This document shows positions 1 through 11,171 of a DNA stretch of 64,000 nt, piece after piece. The notes under the pieces were generated by a model, which saw only the letters and a list, made by a program, of their open reading frames with translations, was not told the origin of the DNA and ran no database searches. Source of the stretch: Pseudisothecium myosuroides (taxonomy: Eukaryota; Streptophyta; Bryopsida; Hypnales; Lembophyllaceae); assembly GCA_951799445.1 (NCBI GenBank), contig OX637290.1, positions 33,474,987-33,538,986 of the forward strand, read 5' to 3'. Both the position numbers and the translations under genes were made by a program. Every line of letters begins with the position of its first letter. Within the stretch, counting starts at the first letter, position 1.

Positions 1-110
1 TCATATAAATCTTGAGTCATTTGGAGCTAGAACGCAAAAGTTATAACCAAAAAACAAATCAGAAAGCAAGGTGTGACGCAAAATAGTATAGGTGTTTCTT
101 GCATTCACCC
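1..110 (-). mobile_element. Family A element, terminal fragment cut by window edge
   Basis: These bases are the reverse complement of the left end of the family A element seen complete at 53048-53780. They carry the shared 'aaaagttat(a/g)(a/g)cc' and 'gtgtgacgcaaaatagta' blocks and finish in the terminal motif GTGTTTCTTGCATTCACCC. The rest of the copy lies outside the window. It has no coding potential and is a non-autonomous DNA element. Confidence 0.8.
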
Positions 111-647
111 TTGTGCTAAAAACTTGTAGATATGCTTAATTCTAGTAGGAATTTTTGAGGTGTCATATTTCTAATTTTGAAGGATTAAGTTTAGTCTTTT
201 ATCTATTGGATGTGGAAACGGGATGCTAAAAGGTCATTGTAGCATGTCTAACTAGGAAAAGTGGTATTTAGGTGAATAGTTGCCAATTGGTAATTGTGTT
301 TGAAATTGTTCATAGGTATTAGATGCTAATGGTTGTGACTCTTTCCAACTTGGTAGTTAGGGTCGTTGAATCAACTTGGTAGTTAGGGTCGTTGGCATGC
401 CTTGGTACTTAGCCGTCTTCCTTGAGTTGGAAAGCACCCACTTTGAGAGAGTCAAGTGAGAGTCTCGGCCCAAGTTTGTTGTGTAGTTTCTCTTGTTTGA
501 ATGTGTGAATGATGGAGATGATGGAGAGTGTGTTAGTGATGGTGAGTGAGATGGAGATGTAGTCCAAGTGGGATGATTGAATGTATGTGCTGCGTGGTTA
601 AGAATGAAATATATGAGTTATAAATTGTGAAATCAAATTGGAAGAAT
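111..647. other. Intergenic, no gene seen
   Basis: AT-rich DNA without a convincing ORF. The only structure is a short direct duplication near 347-395, in which 'aacttggtagttagggtcg' occurs twice in a row. Confidence 0.5.
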
Positions 648-759
648 CACTAGTAGAAAATTCAGTTTTTCTGTTGTTTTGGTCGCGTTGATCCGGTCAA
701 AATCTGACAAAAATCTGTTGATTTGAAATCTGACAGAAAAACTGAATTTTCTACTAGTG
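648..759. mobile_element. CACTA-type MITE, 112 bp, near-perfect hairpin
   Basis: The sequence opens with CACTAGTAGAAAATTCAG and closes with its reverse complement, ending CTACTAGTG, so almost the whole unit folds into a hairpin. It is flanked on both sides by AAT, the 3-bp target duplication expected of CACTA (EnSpm) elements. The centre shares the block 'cgcgttg(a/t)(t/c)ccggtca' with the larger copy at 14181-14373. It is non-coding and must be moved in trans. Confidence 0.85.
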
Positions 760-1860
760 AATATGTGTGGACGTGTTATGGTTTAGTTTGTTTCCAAGTG
801 GGAGTAAGTTGTAGTTTGAGTGCAATATGAATAAGAGGAGAATTGTTGATGGAATAATGGAGTTTTGGGATTAAATTGAATAATCAAGTTGGTGTGTCGT
901 TGTAGTGTGTGACGTAATTGGTTTAAAAATGAATAATATGTGAATTTCTAGTTTGTCTTCCTACTTAAATGTTTCCCTTGGTTCAAATTTATTATACTAA
1001 AGAATAATGTCCTATTTGGTGATTATTCTTCTTCAACAAATCTATTTCACTTTTTAAATTTATATCAACACGATGTAGCATGCAATTGTAAAAAAAAAAT
1101 CTATATTTGGTGTGAAAATCTCAATTCTAAGATCTGCTAACCCTATTGGGTAGAGTTGAAAAGGACATTTTCTAATAACTTCCAAACCATTGATAATCTT
1201 GCAACCTAAACAATAAAAAATTATGAAGTCTTTTCCACGCATTCAAAGCCCAAAAATCTGTAATTTTTGCTGTATGAAAGAAAATCATTTGATAGATTCT
1301 AGCATGTATTGTACACTTATCATCTCCAAAACAACAACAAATTCTTGCCTAATATATATAACATTTATTTATGAGAGCCTAGGGTCGCTTTTGGATGGTT
1401 ACCCTTGTTTTCATCGCCTCCAAAAATTCATAGCTTATTTTAAAAAATGCTTATGAAGAGAATATAGAATACTCTTTTGACTTCCAACAAGATCCAATAA
1501 AAAAATTAGGCACCTTAAGAATAGGAAGAATGCTCAATTGCTTATTTGGACACAACTAGATGTAGTTACCTTATTCAAAGGCTTTCAAACAATACCAACT
1601 ACCAAGACATCATCAATAGCCCTACAATTTCAAAGATATAGGGTGGGTACCCCTAAACCGCCACTTTTTGTTGTTGTACCTAGTTATATTATTAGTTCTT
1701 GCACACAATAAAAAAATAAAAATCTCAAAATCAATATTTAAATGAATAAAAAGCCAACAACTAATTCAATGGGCAAGATTTGGATTCCTTCCCATCAAAG
1801 CTGATCAACCAATGGGCAAACGTCTTGTAATTAAATCCAAGAGTACAATTCCAAAACTAC
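760..1860. other. Intergenic, no gene seen
   Basis: AT-rich DNA with only short chance ORFs. None of the translations shows a recognisable domain. A short 'gggtacccctaaaccgcc' stretch near 1648 resembles ends of the AGGTAGG MITE family but has no clear partner. Confidence 0.5.
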
Positions 1861-3251
1861 ACAGTGGAGTACCAATCAAAATGGCGTTTTTGAATTTGTA
1901 GTGAAAGAAATTTCAGCGCTGCCAAGTTTAACAACCTCTCCAGAGCTAAAAAATTGGTACTTTACCATGAAATTTTTGTCACACTATCATCTTTATGTTA
2001 ATAACAGTTGTACCGAATTTCAAGGCCAAAAGATTCATCAAAAAATAGATATTCAAAATCTACCAACATGTGTAGTTGTAAAAAAAATTCACTGCTGCCA
2101 ACTCTGACACCCTCCCAAGGATTGCAATTTTTTTTTGCCATGAATTTTTCTTAAGAGATGATCTCTACATTGATAACATGTGTGCCAAATTTCAAGTTCA
2201 AAAGATTTATATAAAAAAAGATACTCAAAATTTACCAACATGTTTAGTTGAGAACCAATTTCACTATTGCCAACTTTGACACCCTCCCGAGGGCTGAAAA
2301 TTGCTTATTTATCATGAATATTTTTTTGCAAAATCATCTCTATGTTGCTAATATGTGTGCCAAATTTCAAGGTCAAAAGATTTACACAAAAAAAGATATT
2401 TGAAATCTACCAACATGTGTAGTTGTGAGAATGATTTTTTTGGCCCTTGGGATGGTGTCATTTTGTGGGTAAAATTTCACATGGATGTAAAAAATCATTC
2501 TCACAACTGCACATGTTGGTAGAATTAGAATATCTTTTTTTGCATGAATCTTTTGAACTTGAAATTTGGCACACATGTTATCAATATAGAGATGATTTCA
2601 TGAAAAAAAGTTTCATGGTAAAATGTTTTTTTCTCAGCCCTTGGGATAGTGTCAAAGTTGGCAGTAGTGAAATCATTCTCACAACTACACATGTTGGTAG
2701 ATTTCAAATATCGTTTTGTGTGTGAATTTTTTGACCTTGAAATTTGGCACACATGTTATCAATATAGAGATGATCTTGCAAAAAAATATTCATGATAAAT
2801 AAACAATTTTTCAGCCCTCGGGAGGGTGTCAAAGTTGGAAGTAGTGAAATTGTTTCTCATAGCTACACATGTTGGTAAATTTAGAATATCTTTTTTTATA
2901 TAAATCTTTTGAACTTGAAATTTAGCACACATGTTATCAACATAGATTTTATTTCTTAAGAAAAAATTCATGGAAAAAAAAAAAATTTTCAATCCTTGGG
3001 AGGCTGTCAAAGATGGCAGCAATGAATTTTTTTTCACAATTATACATGCTGGTAGATTTTGGATATCTATTTTTTGGTGAATCTTTTGGACTTGAAATTT
3101 GGTACACATGTTATTAACATAGAGATGATGTGACAAAAATTGCATGGTAAAATACCAATTTTTCAGCTTTTGGGAGGCTATCAAAGTTGGTAGCATTGAA
3201 ATTTCATTCACTACGAATTCGAAAACGCCATTTTGATTGGTACCCCACTGT
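1861..3251. mobile_element. Foldback-like element 1, arms made of ~172-bp tandem units
   Basis: The outer ends are inverted: 'acagtgg(a/g)gtacc' at the left and its reverse complement at the right. Both are followed by an 'aatcaaaatggcgtttt' block read in opposite directions. Each arm consists of degenerate direct repeats of about 172-175 bp. In the left arm the marker 'tgccaa(c)tttgacaccctccc' recurs near 1918, 2095 and 2268; the right arm has the same units reversed. The arms meet near 2465 around 'gggtaaaatttcacatgg'. Long inverted repeats built of tandem repeats are the hallmark of Foldback transposons. A second copy with the same centre lies at 31110-32546. I see no transposase and no clear target duplication. 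Confidence 0.75.
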
Positions 3252-3476
3252 ACACATCACTCTTGGTGGATATATATATTGATTTGTGCAGTACCTATAT
3301 ACAAATCCTCAAGAATAAGTATTAAATATTCATACACATGCAAAGTCCGATATTGCAACAACAAAAAGGCCAATGAACATGCGGATACCTTGGCCCTGAA
3401 GGGATCTACCAAAATCCAATTGATAAGAATCAAGCTTGAGTTGAAAGACAAGGAGGACAGGCTGCTAAAACTCTTA

Positions 3477-3873
3477 TTCAGGATCGAGGCAGCCTGAAGT
3501 GCCCATGACACGGTTAGTCAATACTTTGTGCTTTCCGTTTCACCCAATAGCTTTGCCAATCCAAAGTCCGCCACTTTGGCATCATATTAAGAATTGAGCA
3601 CTAAGTTGATGCTTTTCACATCTCGGTGTATGAGACTTGGACTAAGGTAGGAGCATCCAATGGCGTCAGTGTACCTAATGGCGTCAGTTTCTATATAAGG
3701 CATTGATTCTAAAACATAAATGTAGGTAGCTTGTAGATAGCTTATCCTTTAGGTAAAAAAAAATAAGCTATCTATGGTCTACGTACATTTAAGTTCTGAA
3801 ATGACTATCATATGTAGAAAATGACGCCATTAGGTACAGTGACGCCATTGGGTGCTCCTACCTTACACCCTGT
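3477..3873 (-). pseudogene. Receptor-like Ser/Thr kinase fragment, broken and split by a MITE
   Basis: Read on the minus strand from 3873 downward, with the MITE at 3645-3863 and one TA removed, the frame gives GCSPSLIHRDVKSINLVLNS, a stop, then YDAKVADFGLAKLLGE. These are kinase subdomain VIb (HRD catalytic loop) and VII (DFG). After a 1-base frameshift near 3517 it continues RVMGTSGCLDPE, the activation-segment end and APE-like motif of plant receptor-like cytoplasmic or membrane kinases. Only about 60 residues of the catalytic core remain. The in-frame stop, the frameshift and the insertion show that it is dead. The sequence beyond either end is not kinase-like. It is probably a fragment captured or left by an old duplication. 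Confidence 0.75.
3645..3863. mobile_element. Tc1/mariner-type MITE (AGGTAGG family), 219 bp, TA target
   Basis: Terminal inverted repeats of about 46 bp start AGGTAGGAGC and end GCTCCTACCT, and contain two 'aatggcgtca' blocks each. TA dinucleotides flank the unit at 3643-3644 and 3864-3865. Removing the element and one TA restores kinase reading sequence, which confirms the boundaries independently. The inner part folds as a hairpin with 'agctatct(a)' arms. A relative lies at 41216-41475. Confidence 0.85.
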
Positions 3874-4290
3874 CATTAGGAAAAAAATGAGCCCTCAAAA
3901 GGGCCACTTTTCTTTGAGGAGTTGCCTCCATAGAACTCACAACTCCTTTTAGGGACAATGGCCATTGTTCATCATCAATAGAGGATAGTAAAAAAAAATT
4001 AATTTTAAAATTTTAAGAATCTAATAAGAAATTCAAAAATAGCAATCTGACGAGGTGGACCTCCTGCCACATTAGATTTGAATTTTATTGTAATTTTATT
4101 TTTATTTTAATATTATTATTTATTAATTTTTCAATTATTTAATCAAATTGTTCCGCTTCAATCAAGCTCTACAATTTTTTGGCTAAAAATAATAAAAATA
4201 ATAAAATAAAATAAAAATAGAATCTAGCCAATGTTCCCTGTTGTCCGGGAACTCATATAGCCCCTTTCAGGGTTCATTTCTTTCCTAGTG
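3874..4290. mobile_element. Family E MITE-like element, ~417 bp
   Basis: The left end 'attaggaaaaaaatgagccct' and the right end 'agggttcatttctttcctag' are imperfect inverted repeats. The inside is A/T homopolymer-rich with a 'ctgacgaggtgg...ctgccac' block that resembles 'gccacgtcagactg...ggcag' in the element at 36490-36753. It lies almost directly against the AGGTAGG MITE. It is non-coding. Confidence 0.55.
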
Positions 4291-5497
4291 GGATATACTT
4301 TCTACATTTTGTTAGTTATTTTTCATTAAACTACATACTTGAGTTTTAAGAATATGCAATATAATCACAATTTTTTGGAATGCATTAGCTGATTAGCACT
4401 TGAAAGATTCTCTAGCTAAGTGCCCAATATTTGTTTGTATTTCATAACCTTAGGTGGGCAGTGTTTTTATTTTGAGCAATCTCTCATAATTAATTTTTTT
4501 GAGAGAATATTTGACAACATATTTCTTCCTTTCTAAATTGATGAAATTAAATTACAAAAAAATAAATTTAGATGAATATACACATTTTGGAAGGAAAGAG
4601 TTTTTTCACGCACATTTTGCATGTTTCATGCTTGTCCAATGAAGAAAATTTTCTAAAATATTTTTCATACAAAACCATCTTTGGGCTCAGGGAATATATA
4701 GCTTGCACCCTTACAACTAAGGTTAACTAGTCTATGACAAGCAAAAGATCCATCACAGACACTTGGGGAATGACCCATTAAAGTCTTGAATCAATCCATA
4801 GCAAACATTTTTTCAAGAGATGAGATTTGGGCTATATTGCCGGATGTTAAAGTGATCATTCAAATTCTAAATTTTTATCCCTAAGAAAAACAACAAAATT
4901 TTCTATTTGCCAACCATGATAAAATTTGGAATTTTTGAATTCAAATTTTGAATCGAAGGCCCCAAATTAGCTGGGAGAGGTGAAGAACATAGGACACTAA
5001 GTAAACACAAAATAGAGGTAGTTTTTACATTTACCTTTAGTTGAGGGAAGATAGACGTAGGACACAAACTTCAAATGACCACTTTAATAACTTGCAGCTA
5101 CATTAGGTTGAGTTAGTGGCAACAATCAATGTCTTAGATGATGGTGATGGGGGAATTAGTGATTGTATTAGGAACTTCTATCTTTTGAGTGTAAATTCAT
5201 CACACAAAGTAATTTTTTTGCCTTCATGTTAGAAAATATTGTGATTGCTCTAGACAAGTAAGATGAGTATTATGGATACACTTTTGTTGGTTTGAGGGTA
5301 GTCTAGAGACTCTTTTTTGCAAATTGAGCATCAAAACTTTAAAAAATTCATAACAAATTCATACTTTAGTCAAACAAATAAAATTTCTATTTTCTCCCTA
5401 TTTCTCTCATTTGTCTTAATATAGAATAAAATTTTAAAAATTTCAACAATGCCAACAAGGCAAACCAATCATTTTGCATATCATAGGGTGGGTTCCC
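4291..5497. other. Intergenic, no gene seen
   Basis: AT-rich sequence without significant ORFs or a repeat family that I could pair within the window. Confidence 0.5.
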
Positions 5498-6348
5498 TTA
5501 GCCCCTAATGACCCAAAGGAGGTGTACTTTCAGAATGGGCCAAAACTACCAAGAACTTGAGCAATTTATTTGCTCATTATTCTTGAATAGAATGAGACTA
5601 TAGGATCTTGTAATTCACATTGGAAGTGAGCACCTAAAAAAATTTGAGATTATTTGGCCTCATAGTTTAGTAGATATTGTATTTGAGTTTGAAATTTTAT
5701 TCTGGTCAATGGAAAAACATGGTAGCATACTTTGAAGGAGCATATCTTAGTGAGAATATTTTGAAATGATGATCTTTTGTACTTAGTGAAAAGATAAAAG
5801 AGTTGAGAATGCTCATCTAAATTTTCACAACATTTTGATCATTTTGCGATTTTGGGTGGAGCTTGCAATGCAAGAAGGTCATTGAAATGAGAGAAGAGTT
5901 TGTAAGAAAAACAAGAATGGGCACACTTGTCTTCTCCTTGAGCTCCTTGGATCTACACTTGCCCCAACTACGAGTGGCATGGGAGAGAGACCAAGATACA
6001 ACAAACTTGCAACAACGCAAAACAATAGCAACAAGGAAGAAAAAATCACAACCCGAGACCACAGCATTGTGAGAGGCTTCTCACGGCTAGCTAAAGATCT
6101 ACCTTTTTCTTTTTTCTTTTTTTTGGAAGCAAAATGAAACAGAATTTCATTGCCAAAGAATAGTATGGATCTACCCTTTTTGAGGTAGGCGAAAATCACA
6201 TTGGTTGATTGACTTTTCAGTCCATGCCCACACTCAACCCCAAAACATAAAACATGAGTCGTGAACTTGCACTACATCACTAAACTTTAAAAAATTCTAC
6301 AAGGTGGAGTATAACTTAGAATGTGATGAAACTACCACGATTGGATTC

Positions 6349-7287
6349 TTAACCCCTAAAGGACCGAGGCCTTTTTTCTGCCAAAAAACACTGAAAACTG
6401 CCATTTCTATAGCAAAGAATTAAAAAAATTGAAAAATGTTTATTTTTCACATCCAACCGTAGGATCTTACACCTAACTAGTATAAGAATGGGTGGAATTT
6501 TTTTTAGAATTTTTGACCGCACAGATTGCAAGATATTTGCATTTAAAGTGAAAAAAACAAGTTTTTCAGCACATTGCGGGACTAGATTTTTTGACTTTAA
6601 ACATTTTTAACTTAAAATTTTTGCTCTACAGAATTTTGAGCTTTTATTTTTTATAGTGGAGAATTGAGTTGAGAGTCTAGAAAAAAAATAATATTAAAAA
6701 AAAACTTAATTATCATTCTTAAAAATTTGTTAAGTAGATGTAGGTACAAGATAGAAGGAAAATCTAAAACATTCATATATTTTAGATGGACTTAAAATGC
6801 ACTAATCCCAATGGTGAGATTGTTCTAACAAGTAAATCAGACCATCCAAAAAAAAAAAAATTGAAAAATTTGAAAAATTGCATTCAGAAATGAATTCCAA
6901 AGTTATTTTTTTCAAGAAGATGCTTTAACTGCCCGAAAAACAAGAATGTCCATAACTTTCTCATAACATATCCAAATGAAATGAATCAAAGCTTTCCGAA
7001 AAGCCAAAAATATAATCTATGAGAAAAAAATATTAAAAAAAAAATTCAAATTTTTGTCCCTTTTTTTTTTGCTGCCCGAGCTGCCCCCCGTAGCTTGTTT
7101 TGAGCTTATATGGTCATAACTTTTTTTCCCGGGCACCGATTGTGAAAAAAATTATATTCCCTTGAAGCTAATCAGTTTTTCTACCTCCAAAAAAAGTTTC
7201 AAAAAATCAGGAGAAAATTTCAGCCCGTAGATACCTGCCTGAAAACGCATTTGTCCCCCGTAGGGACAATGGTCCTTTAGGGGTTAA
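6349..7287. mobile_element. Family C TTAA element, 939 bp
   Basis: The copy is bounded by TTAA at both ends, with inverted termini CCCCTAAAGGACC and GGTCCTTTAGGGG. Internal landmarks shared with the other copies are 'tttctgccaaaaaacactga', 'ccgtaggatctta', 'gaccgcacagattgcaagat' and a 'gctgcccg(a/g)gctgcccccc' block near the right end. TTAA targets with CCC-type ends are typical of piggyBac and Kolobok elements. It has no ORF, so it is non-autonomous. It sits inside the left arm of the 5498-8912 element. Confidence 0.8.
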
Positions 7288-7435
7288 CGCAGTCCTAGAA
7301 TGTAGATCGAACTTCCACAAGGTAGTAGCAATCTGCTTTCAAGAAATAGTTTTTACAGCAAAAAAACCCTCAAAATTTGAAAACGGGCAGCTCAAGATAA
7401 GGGGCAGCGACCAGAAAATGATCCCTTGAGTGAGT

Positions 7436-7935
7436 TGGGTCCTTGGGTCCGATTGTTGGATTAGTGTAACTATATCAATAACTTGTAGAGTTTCGGTTCC
7501 AATCCTCTCATTTAAATTGTATACGGTAGCACAGTGCAGTGCAGTGCAGTCCAGTCCCACCCTGTAACTTAATCAGCTGCCTTCCCTTCATGGATTTTCT
7601 TGATCGGCTCTGCCGCTCTGGAGTTCACTTCAGTTATGAGCGACTTGACAGGATTGTTCTCCTCTCCTCAATTTCACATGGACCACGATGCACCCACCAG
7701 GCCACCAGAGTGACCGACGAGACAACTGAACTGACTGGCTGCAGTGCTGCACCCACCGTGAAAACACCGGCTTTAACACCGGGCCTGACTCTGTCAGGGA
7801 CTGTCAGACTTGTACTTACCGGCTCCATTGGACACCTGGGACAGCTTTCATTAACTGATGGCCGGAAATCCGTCCCACAAAGGGGGACCAGCAGGGTGAA
7901 TTCTGTGTTCTCGACTTCTCGGGGGAAGAGTTAAA
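7436..7935. other. GC-rich segment in the loop of the long-inverted-repeat element
   Basis: About 500 bp are clearly richer in G and C than the arms around them. It contains a CAGTG repeat near 7531-7550 and a 131-residue open frame on the plus strand (7539-7934) that resembles no family I know. The composition is like the leader regions of the two real genes in this window, so it could be a captured promoter or leader fragment. It need not encode protein. Confidence 0.4.
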
Positions 7936-7939
7936 GTTA

Positions 7940-8005
7940 AAAAAATATATAAATAAATAAATAAATAAATATTTATATATTTATATATTTATATCTTTTT
8001 TTAAT
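7940..8005. repeat. (AAAT)n / (AT)-rich microsatellite
   Basis: AAAT units run five times and then change into TATTTATA-type repeats. It lies in the loop of the long-inverted-repeat element and may be prone to slippage. Confidence 0.8.
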
Positions 8006-8044
8006 TTCTTATTTTTTATGCTGTGTTCAGGGTACATGCCCCAG

Positions 8045-8165
8045 CTACTCTAGAGTCATTGATTGCAAATATGAACTCAAAATTTGCAAATTTTTATCAT
8101 GTGCAACAAAAAAAATTCCTGCGTTTTTCCCCGAGGCTTAAACCTTGCTCATTGCACTTCATGGG
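8045..8165. repeat. Dispersed repeat shared with 55760-55870
   Basis: Blocks such as 'ttgc(a/g)aatatgaa', 'aatttgcaaattttt', 'attcc' and 'tttttc' recur in the same order at 55765-55865. In both places the repeat borders a GC-rich segment, upstream here and downstream at 55.8 kb. Confidence 0.55.
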
Positions 8166-8912
8166 ACAGATTTAACCCTAGTGACCATTTTCTAGTCGTT
8201 GTCCGTCTTTTTTGAGCTACCCGTTCTCAAATTTTGAGTTTTAAGAAAAATCAAAATTATTTCCAAAAATGAACAGTGATATAAATGCATTGGCGGTAAT
8301 CCCAAGTTAAATTCTACCTTGTGAAAAAATTTCAAAGTTAAGTAGTGTAGTGTAGTTTACAACTCATTATTTTGGTTTGGTTTGGGCATAGACCAAAAAG
8401 TCAACCAACCAATATGATTCTTGGCCATCTCAAAAATTTCACATCCACCTTCAAAAGGTTAGATCTAAGGAGTTCAAGGAGAAGACAAGTGTCCCACCCT
8501 TTTTTCTCTTATAAACACTACTTTCATTTTAGTGACCACCGTGCATTGCAAGCTCTACTATGAATTGAAAATGCTTGGAATGTTATGAAATTTTACATGT
8601 ACATTCTCAACTCTCTTATCTTCCACTGAGCACAAAAGGGCATCATTTCAAAATATCTCAAAAAGATATGCTCCTTCAAAGTATGTTGCATTGTATTTCC
8701 ATTGACCCAAATAAAACTTTAAACTTAAATATCTCCTAAACCATGTGGTCAAATAATCTGAAATTTTTTAAGGTGCTTACTTTCAATGTAAACTTTAAGA
8801 TCCTATAGTTAAATTCTATACAATCTTAAGAAAAAATGAGAAAACAAATTGCTCAAGTCTTTGGTAGTTTTGGCCCATTTTGAAAATATCCCTCCTGTTC
8901 ATTAGGGTTTAA

Positions 8913-9570
8913 CGTCCTGCTAACTTATTAGTCACTGGAAGTTAATCAATTTGAAAATGAATCCCTAAATATATTTCACTACGAGTCCTTATTATTGCAT
9001 CACACTTTGCATCTTCTTACTTGGAATCTTAGAAAAAAAGATGTGCATAGCTAAAAACTCACTTGGCATGAAAACTCAATTGGCATGAACATGTAGTCAC
9101 TTGGGTGTGAGCATTGACAAAGGTATACATATGACGAGACATATGAGCTTTAATTAACGCATATATGAACACAATCACCCTTTGTGTCGTGATATGAGAC
9201 CTTTTTTTTAAGTGATGGAAGAATTAAGGAGTTGGCAAAGACTTATTTTAATGGGCGTAACAATCATATGATTCTATAGAAATTGCTTAAGTATATGTTA
9301 CAGCAAATGAACAATGTACATCCACATTTGCCCAAAAATTTATTTTGTTATTAACTTCCCAAATTGTCACTTTCTAGCGCCTTGACTCCTTGAGTATAAT
9401 TGAAATATAAAAACATTTTTAAACTTTCACCCTTACAAATTTGGACTAGACTACTATAAAAATTTGTGAAAAAAAATTCAATCCATTGCACCATGTAGAT
9501 TGCAAGATTATAATGTTTGAAGTTATAAGAAAATAAATTTTGGGCCCTACCAACAGGGTTAGTATAGTTT
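8913..9570. other. Intergenic, no gene seen
   Basis: AT-rich sequence without an ORF or repeat partner that I can support. Confidence 0.5.
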
Positions 9571-9788
9571 CACTATAAAAAACCCACGTTTTAGGTAACA
9601 AGCCCCAATTTTTTTAAACGGCTTTTAGGTGATATCAATGTTGACAACACAATGTTTTTATGTCAACATTGATATTAGGTTAGACATTTGTATTGACATA
9701 AAGACATTAGGTTGTCAATATTGACATCACCTAAGATTTGTTTAAAAAAATTGGGGCTCATTACCTGAAACGCGGGTTTCTTATAGTG
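9571..9788. mobile_element. CACTA-type MITE, 218 bp
   Basis: It begins CACTATAAAAAACCCACG and ends with the inverse CGGGTTTCTTATAGTG. The subterminal inverted block 'aagccccaatttttttaaac' pairs with its complement on the other side. The centre is a further hairpin of 'gtcaacattgatat' arms. The flanks are TTT and TTA, so the 3-bp duplication is imperfect. CACTATAAGAAA-like ends are classical for plant EnSpm/CACTA derivatives. Confidence 0.8.
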
Positions 9789-11171
9789 TTAACTCAATTT
9801 TGTGGAGAAAGAAGCAGTATTTAACTTTGGGGATTTGGACAATCAGTAGGTAGATGGTTACGGTAGTTACTTGCATGCCAATTTTTAAAGATAATAGAGA
9901 TGTCTACCATACCCCAAATTAGCTATTTAATTAATTATGGACAAATCTATAGTCTAAAATTAATATTGTATCCTCTAGTAAATGATGATAATATAAAATA
10001 TAATTTAAATGTTGACTTTTGAATTTGAAAATGGGTCAAAATCATTATTTGGGGTCAAAAATTTTATTATTAAAAAAATGACAAGTGTCAGCTACTAGCC
10101 GATACATTATCAATTACAAAAACATCTATAATTATTTTGAAAAAAGAAAAAGGAGCTAAAATTAGTTAAATATGGATTCAAATCACTTTGTACTAGAATG
10201 ATCAAGATTTCATTTTTTTTTGGAGAATTAATTTTTAAAAAGAATCAAAATCCCAATGGTAGATATAAAGCTTTCTTCTTCTAAATTAGATACAAAAATA
10301 AAGATAGAAGTAAAAGTAAAAAAATTTAAAAAATTTATACTAGAAATTGAGCTAATGGTTCTATATTTTCTAAATTTTTCATTTTTGGTGCATTGAGCAA
10401 AAATTAGGGAAAATTTTCTTCATTTAAATATATGTGTTTCTAGTAAATTTTTATTGAAAATCTCCTAAAAGGTCATTATTTATAAATTATAATCTTATAT
10501 CTAGGACTATACTTAAAAATTCACTTAAAACACCCCTTTCTCTTGTAGTTTTTTTTTTATAGTAGACCAGAAGGGTGTTCCGACATAATAGTAGTAGTAG
10601 AAGTTTTTGAAATTTAAATAAATATGCACTTCAAAAAACTCTTTATCAAGTCTCTTATTATATATTTATAAAAATAATAATGCAATTGACATAGATGAAT
10701 GAACATGCAAAAATAACACAAGAAGTCATATAGTCTATGAAAGGCCATACAGATTATTTAATGCAACATTTGTGGCTTTACTTGCCACTATTCTGTTTTG
10801 TTTTGGCTTTCATTCCGTAGCTTTGGCCATAGATTCAGTCATGTCTTTACATTTGGGACTTCATTTCATGGCTTTAGTTGGGTCTATTCACACCTAATGT
10901 GCCCTATATTTGTCTATACATAAATATATTGATATGGATATACAAGATTTAAAATATTATCTAAAGCATTTTGACCTAAGGTTTGTCATTAGAATGAGAT
11001 TCATAGTGACATTAGTGGAAAACTTAGTATAAACCAAATGTTGCATTCTTTGGTGTGTTGAAACCTCTTTTCATTTGCCAACAAGAACATATAATTTTTT
11101 TGTCAATCTAGTAATAGAAATTGTGCACATTAAAAAAAAGTGGTGCTTTAGTTTGGGTGTTCCTACCTTTA
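9789..11171. other. Intergenic; decayed AGGTAGG-type MITE half at 11035-11170
   Basis: No gene is seen. Between about 11035 and 11170 the blocks 'ttctttggtg(t)gttg', 'aacctc', 'tttgccaa' and 'gtggtgctttagtttgggtg' followed by 'tcctacctt' match the right half of the MITE at 41216-41475. I could not find a left end. Confidence 0.45.

Larger units (their letters stand above)
5498..8912. mobile_element. 3.4-kb long-inverted-repeat element with a GC-rich loop
   Basis: The sequence from about 5498 to 6348, continuing at 7288-7435, is the reverse complement of about 8172-8912. Shared blocks include 'aatgggccaaaactacca', 'cttcaaagtatg', 'ctacaaggtgga' and 'tttgaaaacgggcagctca'. The outer ends read TTAGCCCCTAATG and CATTAGGGTTTAA, so a TTA(A) site plus CCCTAA-like termini may relate it to families C and D. 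The left arm is interrupted by the family C element at 6349-7287. It also holds a ~210-bp insertion (5957-6166) flanked by GGATCTAC on both sides. The loop (about 7436-8171) is GC-rich at first, then a microsatellite. No transposase is visible. Confidence 0.65.

Noticed and set aside
3237..3497. Plus-strand frame with NEHADTLALKG, like the NxxADxLA motif of LINE RNase H
   Set aside because: It is only about a dozen residues, with no supporting motifs before or after, and partly overlaps the better-supported kinase fragment on the other strand.
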